Below the pieces are notes generated by a model. That model was not told the origin of the DNA and made no database searches. It saw nothing but the letters and a program-made list of their open reading frames with translations. A stretch of 34,931 nt of DNA from a bacterium (lineage in GTDB: Bacteria > Cyanobacteriota > Sericytochromatia > S15B-MN24 > VGJW01). Of this stretch, positions 34,601 to 34,931 are shown in pieces. Position numbers and translations under genes: made by a program. Numbering within the stretch: the stretch's first letter is position 1; each line of letters opens with the position of its first letter. Where the stretch lies: positions 7,787 to 42,717 of the forward strand of contig JAJXWQ010000026.1 in the NCBI GenBank assembly GCA_021781555.1, written 5' to 3'.

Positions 34601-34754
34601 CGTGGTCCTCGGTGGCATGGTGACCTCGACGGTCTTGACGCTCCTGGTCATTCCCGCGCTCTACAAGCTCGTGGGCCGCAGCGCGATCCAGGAGGCCACG
34701 GAGCAGCTGCCCGCAAGCGAGGCGATCGGGGTGGGGAGCCTCGGGGCGCTCTAG
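31632..34754 (+). CDS. RND efflux pump inner-membrane permease, CusA/CzcA-related
   Basis: 1040 residues, full RND length with 12 expected membrane helices. Start GTG, 3 bases after the adaptor stop. N-terminal WSLDHRWLVVLGAALLLLSGTIAAMGMPVDVLPEF and the EAPGLAPEDVEALVTIPLE porter segment fit the heavy-metal (HME) class. The TM4 proton-relay motif reads AIGVVVDDAIVDVEN (about 396-410) instead of the classical DFGxxVDGAVxxVEN of CzcA/CusA: it keeps the second Asp and the Glu, lacks the first Asp, and has the DD of drug pumps. A Met-rich stretch VGMTGMPGMSLAM (about 564-576) and GRAKGDDDAGGSNFSEMDV follow. It exports metal ions or another cation by proton antiport; the substrate cannot be assigned. 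Confidence 0.95.
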   Translation: MFNRLIRWSLDHRWLVVLGAALLLLSGTIAAMGMPVDVLPEFAPYQAVVQTEAPGLAPEDVEALVTIPLESALNGATNVTDVRSESQIGLSVVTVVFKPGTDIYTDRQIVDEKLSAVAPHLPPGVGTPAMSPMTSPVGKILEIGLTADKTSMQDLRTLADTTIRDRLLAVPGVSQVLVLGGDKAQYQVLVHPEAMAEYGVTLNQVATAVQNANVDAAGGFYRTPEREYLIRGLGRVHSVGDLARSVVAEASGTPVSLAQVATVRIGSAPPLGMGSVNGRPAVILAISKMPGANTLRTTAAVERALAEVKNGLPKDVRITTILRQADFIQSAIRGVLAAMCDGALLVIVILFVFLFNWRTALISCLAIPLSLLIGVFSLKLLGISLNTMTLGGLTIAIGVVVDDAIVDVENVHRRLREHAKMGALARAKEVVYAASSEIRGSIVYATGILILVLIPIFTLSGLEGKIFGPLGIAFMAAIGASLLIALTVTPALCHILLARTDLRPHDSKTVEWLKNRYERLLDRAVFPHAKAILGTSAVLVLGTFAILPFLGHSFLPEFQEGNVVVGMTGMPGMSLAMNNQIGLFAERSLLRIPGVKVAAQRAGRAKGDDDAGGSNFSEMDVAVAPADRAPALRAIRKDLDAIPGVSVNIGSFISDRVNEVLSGSRAAIAVKLFGPDLSTLREKAGEIRAAMAQVKGVVDLQVEPQVPVEQLDIAFDRSAAARYGLSVGQIAGDVETLFNGRVVSQVVSQGRSFDLVVWSDEASRASPGTLARTLIDTPSGSQIPLSSVAKIRFGSGPTTIYRENVSRRIVVQANVAGRDLGSTVAEIQHRLASEVKLPRGYFVVYGGQFKNMQEASHQLQLFGSVAILGAFALLWMAFRSWRSAILVLLNLPLAMVGGVLAILCTGGVMSVASMIGFIALFGISTRNGILLVSHYNRLASEGKPLIDVLRRGSLDRLSPVLMTALAATLGMLPLALLGGAGREIERPLAIVVLGGMVTSTVLTLLVIPALYKLVGRSAIQEATEQLPASEAIGVGSLGAL

Positions 34755-34771
34755 AGACGCAATCAGGTTAA

Positions 34772-34931
34772 TCAAGCAACGGGCCTCTGGGACTCCCTGG
34801 AGGCCCGTTGCAGCGCCTGGAGGTTGAGTATTGCCGCCACTCTACGGACGTCCAGGGTGTTCTTCCTGGCGCCTTTGTAGCGTGCGCGGTTCCCCTGTAC
34901 CCCTGAAACGGACGCCAGGGAATGCTCGACG
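34772..34931 (-). CDS. Transposase, C-terminal end only (cut by window edge)
   Basis: The minus-strand frame is open from the window edge to a TGA at 34772-34774 and encodes 52 residues: VEHSLASVSGVQGNRARYKGARKNTLDVRRVAAILNLQAL followed by a variable tail. The VEH...RARYxGxRKNxLDxRRxAAxxNL pattern is the conserved C-terminal end of DDE transposases of the IS1182/IS5-like groups. No other feature explains this stretch. The rest of the element lies beyond the window. The stop is only 17 bases from the RND stop, so the insertion sequence end must lie very close to or within the pump gene's 3' border. Whether the transposase is intact cannot be seen. Confidence 0.75.
   Translation of the reverse strand, partial: VEHSLASVSGVQGNRARYKGARKNTLDVRRVAAILNLQALQRASRESQRPVA
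34776..34811. terminator. 12-bp hairpin downstream of the RND gene
   Basis: GCAACGGGCCTC (34776-34787) and GAGGCCCGTTGC (34800-34811) pair perfectly around a 12-base loop. There is no T-run. It lies 22 bases after the RND stop and overlaps the last codons of the converging transposase fragment, so it may be a shared terminator or part of the insertion sequence end. Confidence 0.5.

Overview
The window is 34.9 kb of GC-rich, densely coded bacterial chromosome. It carries several single-copy housekeeping genes (recA, a primary sigma factor, priA, coaBC, gmk, rpoZ, pdxA, an HU gene) and one tRNA. The host looks diderm: it has a TolC-type outer-membrane channel, a periplasmic adaptor, an RND pump and three likely lipoproteins. 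It also has traits common in Bacillota and Cyanobacteriota: the block remA-gmk-rpoZ-coaBC-priA and LytR-CpsA-Psr (LCP) proteins with C-terminal LytR_C-like domains. A high-GC, non-photosynthetic relative of Cyanobacteria (Sericytochromatia-like) would fit both sets of traits. That placement is an inference; marker-gene trees would be needed to settle it.

Layout. 1-2700: 3' part of a monomeric NADP-isocitrate dehydrogenase gene and a small lipoprotein. 2711-8192 (minus): a two-gene restriction-modification-like module, a large beta-order DNA methyltransferase followed by a superfamily 2 helicase whose C-terminal nuclease-like segment lacks the usual catalytic residues. 8467-9065: a small orphan gene and tRNA-Asn, whose 3' end faces the module. 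9141-11017: a degenerate LCP protein translationally coupled to a LolD-like ATPase with no permease beside it. 11256-13491: recA and sigma factor, convergent. 13736-15241: two tandem Hsp20-like genes, divergent from the sigma gene; the second has an N-terminal hexapeptide repeat. 15440-19996 (minus): remA-gmk-rpoZ-coaBC-priA operon. 20252-21404: HU and agmatinase, with overlapping 3' ends. 21442-23947: a more canonical LCP protein and a divergent proline-rich membrane protein. 24085-25623 (minus): a subtilisin-like lipoprotein protease. 25813-26775 (minus): pdxA. 26833-26994: a 58-bp hairpin element present twice. 26987-28377 (minus): a PepSY membrane protein and a probable outer-membrane protein. 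28454-34754 (plus): a tightly packed lipoprotein-TolC-adaptor-RND operon. 34772-34931 (minus): the C-terminal end of a transposase, cut by the window edge.

How the genes work together. The 28-35 kb block reads as one export locus: a tripartite pump with tightly coupled genes, plus a divergent PepSY/beta-barrel pair, with an 8-bp inverted repeat between them at the PepSY start codon. The remA-gmk-rpoZ-coaBC-priA block is a conserved housekeeping operon. The methyltransferase-helicase pair is the best candidate for an accessory defence system. No intergenic stretch exceeds about 275 bases. I saw no CRISPR array, rRNA gene, riboswitch or prophage structural gene.
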